This document shows positions 50,994 through 60,400 of a stretch of DNA of 64,000 nt, one piece after another (the first letter of the stretch is position 1; each line of letters starts with the position of its first letter). The notes under the pieces are model-generated. The model saw only the letters and a program-made list of their open reading frames with translations. It was not told the origin of the DNA and made no database searches. The position numbers and the translations under genes are program-made. The stretch comes from SKIA01 sp047602905. GTDB lineage: Archaea; Nanobdellota; Nanobdellia; Woesearchaeales; SKIA01. The stretch spans positions 115,438 through 179,437 of the forward strand of contig JBLKOP010000001.1 of assembly GCA_047602905.1 (NCBI GenBank), written 5' to 3'.

Positions 50994-51571
50994 TTCTTAA
51001 TAGCGTCTACGACTCGTTGAACATCCTTTTCTTGGGTGAAATTATACTCCTCTCGTTGCAAACAAATAACGCTATCCTCGCCTTCTAGCAAAGACAATAA
51101 CTGCTCTTGTATATGCATTGAGCGAGTAAGCATCTCAGAATTGTTTTCTGAAGAACGCCCCCTTTTCTTAATAAATTCCTGAATTTGTTCTTTAGAAGAA
51201 AGCAAAAGTATAGTCACGTCAACTGGCGGAGGGTGAAACTCTTCTTTAACAAGAGCATCAAGTTCTTCACGATACAGCTCGTTTTCATACGTAATAAGAG
51301 CAGGAACAATACGCTCATCCATATCAATAATACAAGAAACCCCCGCTTGAGAAATAGTTCTTGCTCGCGTAAGAGCTAAAGCGTATCTGTCAAGAAAAAA
51401 CTTCCACCTCTTCACAGGAGAACCTCCTGAAAGCACATCCTCAAACACCCAGCTAGGAATAGTACCCTCCTCGCCCTCTAACAAGACAGGCAAGGACAAG
51501 TATGAGGAAAGCTGCTTTGCAAGAAAAGACTTACCAACACCAGGACAACCAGTAATGGAAATAACAGCCAT
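50984..51571 (-). CDS. P-loop nucleoside/nucleotide kinase-like protein
   Basis: 195 aa. Walker A GCPGVGKS (residues 8-15), LEGEEG, a lid-like RGRSSENN region (about 147-153) and IIDMDERIVP suggest a deoxynucleoside-kinase-like or related small-molecule kinase. The family assignment beyond P-loop kinase is uncertain. It overlaps the HAD gene by 10 bases, hinting at a linked kinase/phosphatase pair in nucleotide or sugar metabolism. Confidence 0.72.
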   Translation of the reverse strand: MAVISITGCPGVGKSFLAKQLSSYLSLPVLLEGEEGTIPSWVFEDVLSGGSPVKRWKFFLDRYALALTRARTISQAGVSCIIDMDERIVPALITYENELYREELDALVKEEFHPPPVDVTILLLSSKEQIQEFIKKRGRSSENNSEMLTRSMHIQEQLLSLLEGEDSVICLQREEYNFTQEKDVQRVVDAIKKWL

Positions 51572-51614
51572 GACAAGTACAGGCAGTTACTCATATAAAA
51601 AGCTCGTGGGAATA

Positions 51615-53063
51615 CTACTCGTTTCGCCGAATATTTACGTCATTACTAAAACTCGTTCTTGAGCGACCATTCTCCTGCTCAAAAGTAACTTTAAGACTAG
51701 GAAGATCAACGTCACCAACAAGAGCCAGAGGAGTATGAACCGTGTAACTAATGATACGCTCCTCAAACGGCTCAAGAGCCTCAATATCCCAGCGAATAAG
51801 CGTACCCTGACCTTTCTTCTTAACAACCTTAGTAGGGCGAAGAGTACCGAGCTGGTCTTTCTCAACAACATCAGCCAAACCACTTACTCGATCAACTACG
51901 CGAACGTTACGAAGCGTTTGCGAGCCGCGGTTTTTGAGTAACAAACGAGTCTTTACCTCACTTTCAGAATCATCAACGCTAGCAGTAACCTCCGCTTCTT
52001 TCTCAAGAACCAAAGGACTACGTAACAAGTAATACCCAACAACAGCCACGATAGCAAGCAAGAAAAGCAAGACAAGTAAACGATAGTTACGCGTCACCGT
52101 AACAGCAACTTCTTCTTGAGACTCCAAGAACACCTCAGAAACCAGTAAGCGATCCCCATCAACAACCACAACATCAGAAGAATGAGATACGCGAGTAAAC
52201 ACACTAGATAAACGACTTGAAGGATGAGCGACTTGAGTGGAGGAAGCAGTGTTACCATCATTAGTTAAGTAATACGTAGTAGTAGTCTTAAACAAGGACT
52301 GATCAACAGCAACAACCTGAACGACATCACTAAAAGAGAGAATCTCAAAGAATTGTTGATGCTCAGAAACAACAACACCATTAACAAGAACCTGAACGGT
52401 AAGGCGATACTCACCAGGACTCTTATAATCATCAAGAGCAATAACACGAGGAGTAGTTTTTTCTCCTAGCTCAGCACCAACACGACCAAGACTCGTATTA
52501 TACGACTCATCAAAGAACTCACTAAACATACGAACAGACAACTCTTCTTGCGTGTAGCTGCGAGCGTTACGATTACGCAAACCAACACTTACGCGCAAAT
52601 CATTACGCGGATCAACAACTTCAGGAGCAGAAACACTCAAAGCAATACTTGGAGAGTACTGCATACCAGGAGCGTCCGGGTTACGAACATTAATAAACGG
52701 GTCTTGAACAGCTCGCTTGACCTCACGAGTAGCTTGGCTGCGCACCTCAAGAGGAACTAAATAACTGCCAAACCCTACGCGACCAACAACAGGAGAAACC
52801 TCAATAGTATACATGCCCTGCTGCCCACTAGCGATAGGTCCGTCAGGACGAGAAGTAACAAACAAATTATACATAGACGTAGCAACACTTAACGTGTAGC
52901 GGTCAGAATACGCCGCGTCATTAGTTACAACAACGTTATACACCGCTACTTCACCAGGAAGAACAGACGTCTGCACACCAACTACTTCAGCAGTAAACGT
53001 AGCAGAAACAACACCTACTGAAAGGAGTAAGACGACAACAAATAATAGGGTTTTCTCTCTCAC
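51615..53063 (-). CDS. Surface protein: signal peptide, Ig-like repeats, TM, C-terminal beta domain
   Basis: 482 aa from the GTG at 53063 (REKTLLFVVVLLLSVGVVSA). A signal peptide is followed by repeated beta-sandwich domains of the NEW3/CARDB style (VLPGEVAVYNVVVTND; LSVSAPEVVDPRNDL), a TM helix (LLVLLFLLAIVAVVGYYLL, about 325-345), and, after it, another beta-sandwich (VKTRLLLKNRGSQTLRNVRV) of DUF11-like type that would lie in the cytoplasm. The TATA-like ctatataaac (about 53086-53096, minus) lies about 27 bases upstream, fixing the GTG start. Relatives of the 20965-22644 protein in style. Confidence 0.75.
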   Translation of the reverse strand: MREKTLLFVVVLLLSVGVVSATFTAEVVGVQTSVLPGEVAVYNVVVTNDAAYSDRYTLSVATSMYNLFVTSRPDGPIASGQQGMYTIEVSPVVGRVGFGSYLVPLEVRSQATREVKRAVQDPFINVRNPDAPGMQYSPSIALSVSAPEVVDPRNDLRVSVGLRNRNARSYTQEELSVRMFSEFFDESYNTSLGRVGAELGEKTTPRVIALDDYKSPGEYRLTVQVLVNGVVVSEHQQFFEILSFSDVVQVVAVDQSLFKTTTTYYLTNDGNTASSTQVAHPSSRLSSVFTRVSHSSDVVVVDGDRLLVSEVFLESQEEVAVTVTRNYRLLVLLFLLAIVAVVGYYLLRSPLVLEKEAEVTASVDDSESEVKTRLLLKNRGSQTLRNVRVVDRVSGLADVVEKDQLGTLRPTKVVKKKGQGTLIRWDIEALEPFEERIISYTVHTPLALVGDVDLPSLKVTFEQENGRSRTSFSNDVNIRRNE

Positions 53064-53116
53064 AACAACTCTAGAAGCGAAAGTGTTTATATAGTTTATC
53101 CAAAAAAAGGGTGTTT
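53064..53116. promoter_or_regulatory. Shared divergent promoter, surface protein and MltB-like gene
   Basis: A short gap with a symmetrical AT-rich core, tttatatagttta (53086-53098), usable in both directions. It is about 27 bases from the GTG at 53063 and about 20-25 bases from the GTG at 53117. Confidence 0.5.
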
Positions 53117-54349
53117 GTGAGAGTACAAGCAACCCTAACAGCACTCATTCTTGCAAGCGCAATAGAAGTAAACGCGCAGACATACACAAAAGAAACGTTC
53201 GCTGACACCCTACAAATAAGCCTAGAAGGAGTGGTGAGTGCAGAGTACATACAAGAAGCACTCCAACACGTACACATAAACAACACCGTAACGCGCGTGT
53301 TTGAACGAGTAGCTCCAACAACCACGCAAACACCAACGAAGCAACGACTAGAAGCAGCAGCGAGAAGGTACAAACAAAGAAAAGGCTTTTCTGCGTATAA
53401 ACGCGTACTTGATGCGTTCATACAAGAACACGAAGAAGAACTCCTACGAGCAGAGATACAACACGACGTGCACTACGAAGACATAGCAGCAACGATCGTT
53501 CACGAAACACTCGCAGGAAGATACACAGGAAGCTTTAGCCTACTAGAAAGCTTCTACACACAATACGCTACTGTACAAAGAAGAAGAGAACACCGCTGGG
53601 GGTCAGTACACCAAGCACGCTACCTCTTCTTAGTAGCCAAACAACTCGGACTAAGCCCACAAGAACTTGCAAGCATGCAAGGAAGCTACGCAGGAGCGTA
53701 CGGAATGAAACAATTCATGCCAGAAAACCTATACAAGTACTCACAAGCAAGAAGCCTAGAAGAACTCGCTACACCAACAGCAGCGATACAAGCAGTAGCG
53801 AAGTACTACGCTAACTACGAGGAAGAAATACACACAACAGAAAACATGAAGATAGGCTTAGGACTACCTGCCAAAGCACGCCTACGCTACAACAAAGAAG
53901 CACAAACGCAGGAAGAACGACTACAAAACTACTTTTTGTACAACAAAAGCTACAGCTACGCCTCCTTTAGTAACGAACTAGCAAGAAGCGTAAACAGAAA
54001 CGAAGAAGAACTAGAGAAGCTACGAAACACTACTTACTCCCTCGCGCTTAACAACAGACAAGACCGCATCAGCAAACCCAGCCATGTCCGGCTCGTGACT
54101 AACGATGATAAGCTGCTCACACGACAAACGAGTAAGCACTTCTTGTACACGAGTGAGTTGTTGACGACTAAAGCCATCAGTAGGCTCATCCAAGACCAAC
54201 AAGCCAGTCGTACGCACGCCATCAACGAAGCGGTTTATCGTACGAAACAACGAGAGACGATACGCCAAAGAAAGACTCTGCCGCTCCCCACCACTCAAGG
54301 AATCTACCGCCGCATCAAACCCGTCCTGCGTAACGAGAGGAGAAAATGA
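53117..54349 (+). CDS. Secreted MltB-like lytic transglycosylase-like protein
   Basis: About 410 aa from GTG 53117. Signal peptide (ATLTALILASAIEVNAQ). About residues 120-250 match the bacterial membrane-bound lytic transglycosylase B (GH103) pattern: catalytic-Glu region TIVHETLAGRYTGSF (E130), a RRREH segment, then GSYAGAYGMKQFMPENLYKYS, equivalent to the GSWAGAMGxxQFMP motif. These enzymes cut peptidoglycan glycan strands. Archaea lack peptidoglycan, so it may act on a bacterial or pseudomurein-like wall or be repurposed. From about 54020 the frame runs antisense through rad50's conserved 3' end, so the natural C-terminus is probably lost. Confidence 0.8.
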   Translation: MRVQATLTALILASAIEVNAQTYTKETFADTLQISLEGVVSAEYIQEALQHVHINNTVTRVFERVAPTTTQTPTKQRLEAAARRYKQRKGFSAYKRVLDAFIQEHEEELLRAEIQHDVHYEDIAATIVHETLAGRYTGSFSLLESFYTQYATVQRRREHRWGSVHQARYLFLVAKQLGLSPQELASMQGSYAGAYGMKQFMPENLYKYSQARSLEELATPTAAIQAVAKYYANYEEEIHTTENMKIGLGLPAKARLRYNKEAQTQEERLQNYFLYNKSYSYASFSNELARSVNRNEEELEKLRNTTYSLALNNRQDRISKPSHVRLVTNDDKLLTRQTSKHFLYTSELLTTKAISRLIQDQQASRTHAINEAVYRTKQRETIRQRKTLPLPTTQGIYRRIKPVLRNERRK

Positions 54350-56035
54350 TTCATCAAGAGAAGCAAACACCCCACTCTCCTCAAGCAACTCATACACGTA
54401 CACAGAGAACTGAGCAGAGAATTCTTGGTGCAAACGAGCAAACACTACACGCTCAACCTCAGAAACAGCAGCACTAAACACCTCCTTCAGCCACGCTTCC
54501 TGTGAGCGCAAAGAAAAGAGACGTTGCTGCTTGGAAGTCTTCTTAGCAATAACCTTCTTAACAGAAATAACACGCTCCTGAACAAACGCGACTGAACTCT
54601 TCGCAGTAGCAAGAACAGACTCTTGCTCAGATAAGGTCTTACGAGCAGAGGTTAACACTTCTTCTTGCTTCTCATACGCTGCTTTATCAAACTCCACAAC
54701 AACGGGTTGTTGTAGAGAAGAAAGCTCTTTTTGAGCAGAAACTAAGGACTCTTGCAAACGCACTAACTGCTCGCGAGCAAGTTTGCGAGAAGAAAGCACT
54801 CGCTGATACGAAACAAAAGAGCGCTCCTGCTCGCGCAGCTGAGAGCGCATACGAGACAATTTATCCACGTTACCAGAAGCTTTTTCTATACGAGACTGAA
54901 CAGTAGCAAGCTCCTCACGCAACTCCTCACTCGCCTCAAAGGCGTGCTGCTTTACGTGCTCTTTATACTCGCTACCAACCTCTTGCTTACACGTAGGACA
55001 AGAAGCAAGGCGCGAAACACTACGAGCATCCTCCTCCAGCTTACGAAGCTGCTCCTGCAGTAACCGAGCAGAACCACGAGCCTGAGCAAGAACAGACTGG
55101 TTCTGCTCAAGCTTATCAGAAACTACCACGAGCTTCTCAGAAGGATCACTAACAACAGAGAGCTTCTCAGAAAGCTGCTTTTCTAAACGAGCCTGCTCAG
55201 CAAGCAAACGCTCCTGCTCAGCAAGCAAACGCTTACGAGACTCCACAAAACGAGTAAGCGATTGCTGATAATCACGAAAAGACTCATACGAGACGCGTAA
55301 AGCAGCAAAAGACTTCTCAGCAACAAGAACAGCTTCTTTTGCCTCTTCAACAACAACCAACTGCTTACGCACCTCTTCTTGAGCAGCACTAAGACGAGCA
55401 TGCAACGTAGATAACTCATCTTTATGCGCTTGCAAATCAGCAATGCTTCCCTCCAAGAAGCGCTGCTCCTCACGAACACCCCGAACAAGAGAAGAAACGT
55501 TCTCAAGAACCGTCTTGTACGCATCAATACTAAAAATACTACGAAGAACATCCAAGCGATGAGAAGAACTATCCGTAAGGATACGCTTCATCTCCTCCTG
55601 AGGAGTATACACCGTGTAACGAAACAACACATCACTAGCCTTAGAAACAAGCTCTTGAGGATAGCCAAGCAACTCAAAAACCCTCGCTCGCAACTCAGTA
55701 GCAGTCAATTCCTCAGAAGAACCATTCACCTCAAGAACACCCGACTCCTGACGAACACCACTACCCGTGCGCTTAAGAGAACGAGAAACAACGATTTCTT
55801 GCTCTCCAAGAACAAACACTAACTCAACACCACCAGAAGAACACCCGTACCGCAACAAGCTATCAGCAGACAAATCACCCCTACGAGCACCAAAGAGCGC
55901 GAACTCCACACCAAGCAAAACAGTACTTTTGCCACTACCAATGTCTCCAGAGAGAAGAGTAACTCCTGTAGAAAAAGAAACCGACTCATCAATGTATGAG
56001 CGAATGTTTTGCATGCGTAAACGCTTAAGGATCAT
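54020..56035 (-). CDS. rad50: DNA repair ATPase Rad50
   Basis: 671 aa, short against the usual 850-1000 aa; the coiled coil is reduced. Rad50 with Mre11 tethers and processes broken DNA. Walker A GDIGSGKST (30-38), zinc hook SCPTCKQEV (intact, about 345), signature LSGGERQS, Walker B LLVLDEPTDGF, D-loop and H-loop IIVSHEPDM near the end. TATA-like gtatataatt about 27 bases upstream (56060-56069). No mre11 in the window. The 3' end overlaps the MltB-like frame by 330 bases. Confidence 0.93.
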   Translation of the reverse strand: MILKRLRMQNIRSYIDESVSFSTGVTLLSGDIGSGKSTVLLGVEFALFGARRGDLSADSLLRYGCSSGGVELVFVLGEQEIVVSRSLKRTGSGVRQESGVLEVNGSSEELTATELRARVFELLGYPQELVSKASDVLFRYTVYTPQEEMKRILTDSSSHRLDVLRSIFSIDAYKTVLENVSSLVRGVREEQRFLEGSIADLQAHKDELSTLHARLSAAQEEVRKQLVVVEEAKEAVLVAEKSFAALRVSYESFRDYQQSLTRFVESRKRLLAEQERLLAEQARLEKQLSEKLSVVSDPSEKLVVVSDKLEQNQSVLAQARGSARLLQEQLRKLEEDARSVSRLASCPTCKQEVGSEYKEHVKQHAFEASEELREELATVQSRIEKASGNVDKLSRMRSQLREQERSFVSYQRVLSSRKLAREQLVRLQESLVSAQKELSSLQQPVVVEFDKAAYEKQEEVLTSARKTLSEQESVLATAKSSVAFVQERVISVKKVIAKKTSKQQRLFSLRSQEAWLKEVFSAAVSEVERVVFARLHQEFSAQFSVYVYELLEESGVFASLDESFSPLVTQDGFDAAVDSLSGGERQSLSLAYRLSLFRTINRFVDGVRTTGLLVLDEPTDGFSRQQLTRVQEVLTRLSCEQLIIVSHEPDMAGFADAVLSVVKREGVSSVS

Positions 56036-56078
56036 ATACTAAGAAGAAAAGAAGCGATTAATTATATACGTACCGAAA

Positions 56079-56696
56079 TCACAAAAAACGCTTTATCTCA
56101 GAAAGAGAAGAAATATCTCCACCACCAAAGCGATCCAAGTACAAAGCAGAAACACCAACGCTTTCAGGAACTTCTTTATCAAAATGAAGGTTATCGCCTA
56201 CATGAAGGACCTCAGAGGAAGAAACACCAAGGTCAAGAAGAAGTTTCTTCCATAAAGAAGCATCTTTTTTGCCAGAAACACTATCAACAGACGTATAGAT
56301 ATGAGAGAAGAAGCTATGAATACGAGTAGCTTGCAACTTAATATTCATAAACGAAGGATGAGCGTTCGTAACAACAACAAGCGTGTAGGAGCGAGATAAC
56401 TCAGTAAGCACATCAATAACCTCTGGGTAGAGATGAGCAGAAGCAAGAATAGACACATCAATAGCTTCTAGAGGTAAACCAAAAAACTTCATCCACCAAG
56501 AAAGATCAGTCCAAAAAGGAATTTTGTCAATGTAACGCTTCTTATAATACTCAGCGTACACCTCAAGTTTTGCTTGCCTAAGAGAAACAGAGTTTTTTTG
56601 CGCGTACAAACGAGGAATTTCCTCATCCCACAACACGTTATCAACATCCTCACTAACAAGAGTAGCATCCATATCAAAGGAAATAACAGAAACCAT
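56079..56696 (-). CDS. HAD-superfamily phosphatase
   Basis: 205 aa from the ATG at 56696 (MVSVISFDMDATLVSED). Motif I FDMDATL, motif II VVVTNAHPS, motif III Lys (GKKDASLWKKLL), motif IV HVGDNLHFDKE. The overall pattern is that of general HAD hydrolases active on sugar- or nucleotide-phosphates. TATA-like cctttaat about 30 bases upstream decides the start; the frame is open further upstream. It is divergent from the DUF5684 gene. Confidence 0.85.
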   Translation of the reverse strand: MVSVISFDMDATLVSEDVDNVLWDEEIPRLYAQKNSVSLRQAKLEVYAEYYKKRYIDKIPFWTDLSWWMKFFGLPLEAIDVSILASAHLYPEVIDVLTELSRSYTLVVVTNAHPSFMNIKLQATRIHSFFSHIYTSVDSVSGKKDASLWKKLLLDLGVSSSEVLHVGDNLHFDKEVPESVGVSALYLDRFGGGDISSLSEIKRFL

Positions 56697-56773
56697 ACAG
56701 CAAACAAGAAATAACCACTCATTAAAAGGTTTTTGCAGATACAAATAAAAACAAGAAAGAACAAGAACACCGT

Positions 56774-57178
56774 ATGGAAGACTTATTAGTAGGCATAGGA
56801 CTTGGAGCAATAGGACTAGCAGCAATGCTCGTACTACTACTTCTAGCACTAGCCGTATATATCTACACGTCATGGGCGATCATGACAATAGCAAAGAAGA
56901 CAAAGACGACACCAGCATGGCTAGCATGGATACCCATAGCAAACATGTTCTTACTAGCAAAAATAGCAAAAACGCCATGGTGGACAGCACTCATAGCAAT
57001 ACTAACAGGATGGATACCATTTGTCGGACAATTCGTGCTAGCAGGAATCATCATCTACTGGTTCTGGCTAATAGCAGAAAGAAGAAAGTACGACGGATGG
57101 ATGGGAATACTCATGATAATACCAATCGTGAACTTAGTAATCCTAGGAGTACTCGCGTTCGCAGACAAAAAAAAGTAA
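56774..57178 (+). CDS. DUF5684-like membrane protein
   Basis: 134 aa. Four or so hydrophobic segments with the typical AWIPIANMFLLAKIA and WWTALIAILTGWIPFVG motifs and a short basic cytoplasmic end. The family (DUF5684) is found in archaea and bacteria, function unknown. An acaaataaaaac TATA-like element lies about 28 bases before ATG 56774. A T-rich terminator follows the stop. Confidence 0.75.
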   Translation: MEDLLVGIGLGAIGLAAMLVLLLLALAVYIYTSWAIMTIAKKTKTTPAWLAWIPIANMFLLAKIAKTPWWTALIAILTGWIPFVGQFVLAGIIIYWFWLIAERRKYDGWMGILMIIPIVNLVILGVLAFADKKK

Positions 57179-57192
57179 CTCTACGAAAAAAA

Positions 57193-57210
57193 TATTTTTC
57201 TTCTTTTTCT
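57193..57210 (+). terminator. T-rich terminator of the DUF5684 gene
   Basis: tatttttcttctttttct just downstream of the stop codon at 57178; no hairpin needed in archaea. Confidence 0.45.
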
Positions 57211-57261
57211 TTATAACAAAGAAACCTTTTTAAGCAAACACCAAATAACAACAAACAACAC

Positions 57262-57364
57262 AGCCCCGTAGTGTAGTGGCCAATCATAACCAAACATGAT
57301 GGTTACGGGCAATTCATACGAGCCTTTGGAGCTTGGGACCCCGGTTCAAATCCGGGCGGGGCTA
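57262..57364 (+). tRNA. tRNA-Gln (TTG) with a D-arm intron
   Basis: Without the insert: acceptor AGCCCCG/CGGGGCT plus A, D-arm GTGT-AGTGGCCAA-TCAT, anticodon stem CGAGC/GCTTG with loop CTTTGGA (TTG), T-stem CCCGG/CCGGG. A 30-base insert (57288-57317) interrupts it between positions 25 and 26. TATA-like tttttaag at about 57229-57236 lies about 28 bases upstream. The gene borders the restriction-modification island. Confidence 0.9.
57288..57317 (+). other. Non-canonical D-arm intron of tRNA-Gln
   Basis: 30 bases between tRNA positions 25 and 26. TAACC and GGTTA inside the insert form a 5-bp stem with a 9-base loop, as expected for the inner helix of a splicing motif. Because TCATA occurs at both borders (57284-57288 and 57314-57318), the cut sites can slide by up to 5 bases. 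A full bulge-helix-bulge could not be drawn with confidence. Confidence 0.75.
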
Positions 57365-57472
57365 TTTATCTTTTCAGGTAAAAAACAGAATTATCTCTTA
57401 ATCCAACTTATACAGAGTATCAGTGCGTTAGAAATGTTCAAATATGACTATCTGCGGTTTCATTTTTATTCT

Positions 57473-60400
57473 CTAACGAAATGCTGCTTCCACTTGCATC
57501 TGCTCAGACTCTGAAAGGCCGAAGAGTTCATAGAACATATTGTTTATCTTTCGCTCAGTTTTCTCTTTCTTATCGAGCAAGTTCTCAAGTTCATTCTTAT
57601 GAGAATTGAAATATTCCTCCCACTCATCCTGTTCCTCCAGAGAAAGCTTAACATCTGAAATTCTATCTAGTTCCTCTACGAGATCGTTAAACGTCAATCG
57701 ATGCAGTGAGTGAATTTTCTTGCTCAGTTTGTCTAGTTTGAAGTTCTGCCTGACCCGATTAAGTATTTTCGACATGTCTTCAGTAAAACTGTTTGTGTAT
57801 TCAGCTGCTTTATTTGCGAGAACCACATAGCGTTTCTGCTCACTAAGAGGAATTTCTTTAATATAGGTACTCCTCAAGTTTGGAGATGAGTATAAGAGAT
57901 ATCCTCCAGACATTCTAAGACCATCAAAGAAGCACTCAAACAAGTAATTATAAAGATTTGAATTCAGCCAGCTCAACACGTATTCTGGAAGAAATTTATC
58001 GTTGAAGGAATGAATACAATTGGTATTGATTGATGAGTATTCGCCTTCGGAATCATAGAATCCCTCACATCGTAAGCCAATTTTCGCAATGATTATTTTT
58101 GGAGAGGAATAAAGAGCATGTCTATTTGCTGATATAATCTTACTATTCTTAGGCAGGTAGGGAGTCAAGTATGATTCTCCTTTGTTGACTAGTAAATCAA
58201 CCCCCCAAGTAGTGGTATACGGATCAATAGTTCCTGTATTAATCAGTTTGTAGCCTCTTTCTACATTTATTATCGAAGAATATTCATCAGCTTCCCTAGC
58301 TGTGGATGTAGCGTTGATGACACCCGCCTCTTTTAAAGAAACGCTCTGGTTAATAATTTTTTCTACGATAGACAGCTTATCATTGAGCAAAAATCCCAGG
58401 ATATAGTCGTCCAAAATCTGCAGTTTACTCGAAGGAATTTTAGTTCCCACATAATGCTTGGTAATATTATCAAATTTACCTGTATCAATCTTATAATCAG
58501 TTTTATGCTTAGGTTTTATGAATGATATTACTGGATACGTACTCGCATCAGGAAAAACTGACTTATCTGAATAATCTATTAATCTCACTATCTGTGATTC
58601 CTCAATCAATAGTTTTCGTAGTGCCTTCCCATAGCTAGCAGAGAGGTACCTATTAGGAGTAATGTACGAAAGAATCCCTTCTTCTTTAAGCAAAGATAAA
58701 CCCTTTTCAAAAAAGTAAATGTATAAGTCGACAGTCCCCTTTGCTGTGATGTAGTTCTTCTTCAGAAAGTTGTATTGTTCATCTGAAACGGATTTTTTTA
58801 GTTCCATGGCACTCACGTAAGGCGGGTTCCCTAATACGACGTCAAAACCTCCATTCTTCATTACGGAAGGAAACTCGTAATGCCAATCGAACGCTAATGA
58901 AGAGTCGATTTCCTTATCATCAACTAGGCTGTTTCCTTGCTTGATATTGTCCGAGAGGTTTGATAGTTTCCTATTACGGCGCGCCATCTTAAGGAATAAG
59001 CTTAGCTTTGTGACCTCAATAGACTCACGGTTAACATCCACGCCAAAGATGCTATTTTTAATTATTTCACGAGCCTCATCTTCTTCATTCCACTTTCCCA
59101 GCGTAATTTGACCTTGAATATTACTCTTTTTTTTCAGTCCCCGCTTCGCAGAGTATTTCCCAGTTTCATGTTTAAACGCATGTATTCCCTTGAATACATC
59201 CAGTAGCACATCGGTCGCTTTTAACAAGAATGCTCCCGAGCCACAGGCAGGGTCTAGAATTTTTATTGATTTAAACCTCTGTTCTAGTTCTTCGATATTT
59301 GATGAGTACTCTTTGATTAGACCTGCAACAGTCGATTCTCCTTTTTTAGAGAGAGAAGGTATAATTGTGTTCCTACAAATATAATCAGTTATGTATTCAG
59401 GAGTATAAAATATTCCTTCACTCTTCCTCCTTGACTCATCCTTATCTTGTAAGTCTTCAATGTCTGAGATAGATTGTTCGAAAATATGTCCAAGGATATT
59501 GACATCAATTTCGGATTTGAAATCGAATGATGCCATAAGCAAAATATTCTCGATTATAGGATTAATCTTGTTCTTGTATGGAGCGAATACCTCTTGTTCT
59601 CGCTCGTTCAGTTCAAGCCCGCGTTTTTTTAGCTTTGAATTTTTCCGGACATCTTTGAAAAACTTCTCAGTGCGAAAATCCATAAAGAATATTTTTCGTG
59701 GAATAGGATGACTGAAGAGCCCACCATTGAACCCAAATACTTTTTCTGGAAAGCTACTTCCTTTGTCCAAATCAGTAAATAATGCTACAATAACTGAAGA
59801 TATGTTTGAAGAGTTGCTTGAAAACAAATGCGTAGTTTCGAGCGTTTTGAGGATGCGTTCCTCAACTATTCTTTTGCGCAGCTTCTCTGTATCCTCAGCA
59901 AAATAGACAAACATCAGTCTGTTGAGGAATAACTGAGCGAAGTGAACGGAGGCTTCTCGACTAATCGGAGAATTCGTTTCGAATTCCTTGACTAGCATTA
60001 ATCTCGTCTCGTGGAACAATTTATAGAACTCATTTGTAAACTCTCTGTCCTCAATTACCGACTCTTGATAGAGTTCTTCTACAAATCCTCCCTCTATGCT
60101 ATCTCTCGAAAATATTGCAACAAACTCCTTGAGTTTTTGCTTATCATCCGCGATTTCATCAAAGTCCATTCGATAGTACTTGGTACTGCCAACATCATAC
60201 TTGAAAAGTATGAACGTATTGTAATTGGTGCAGATACCGTAAGGACTAGCATGAAGCGACATATACCTCCACAACTGCTGCACAGACGATTCAGAAGAAG
60301 CTCTATTCTGAACTGAAAATAAATCCTTCGTCTTCATTCCTTTTGCTTCAATACGTACTATGCTTTGACCGTTTTTTTCATAAGTGAACTCAACGCCTTC

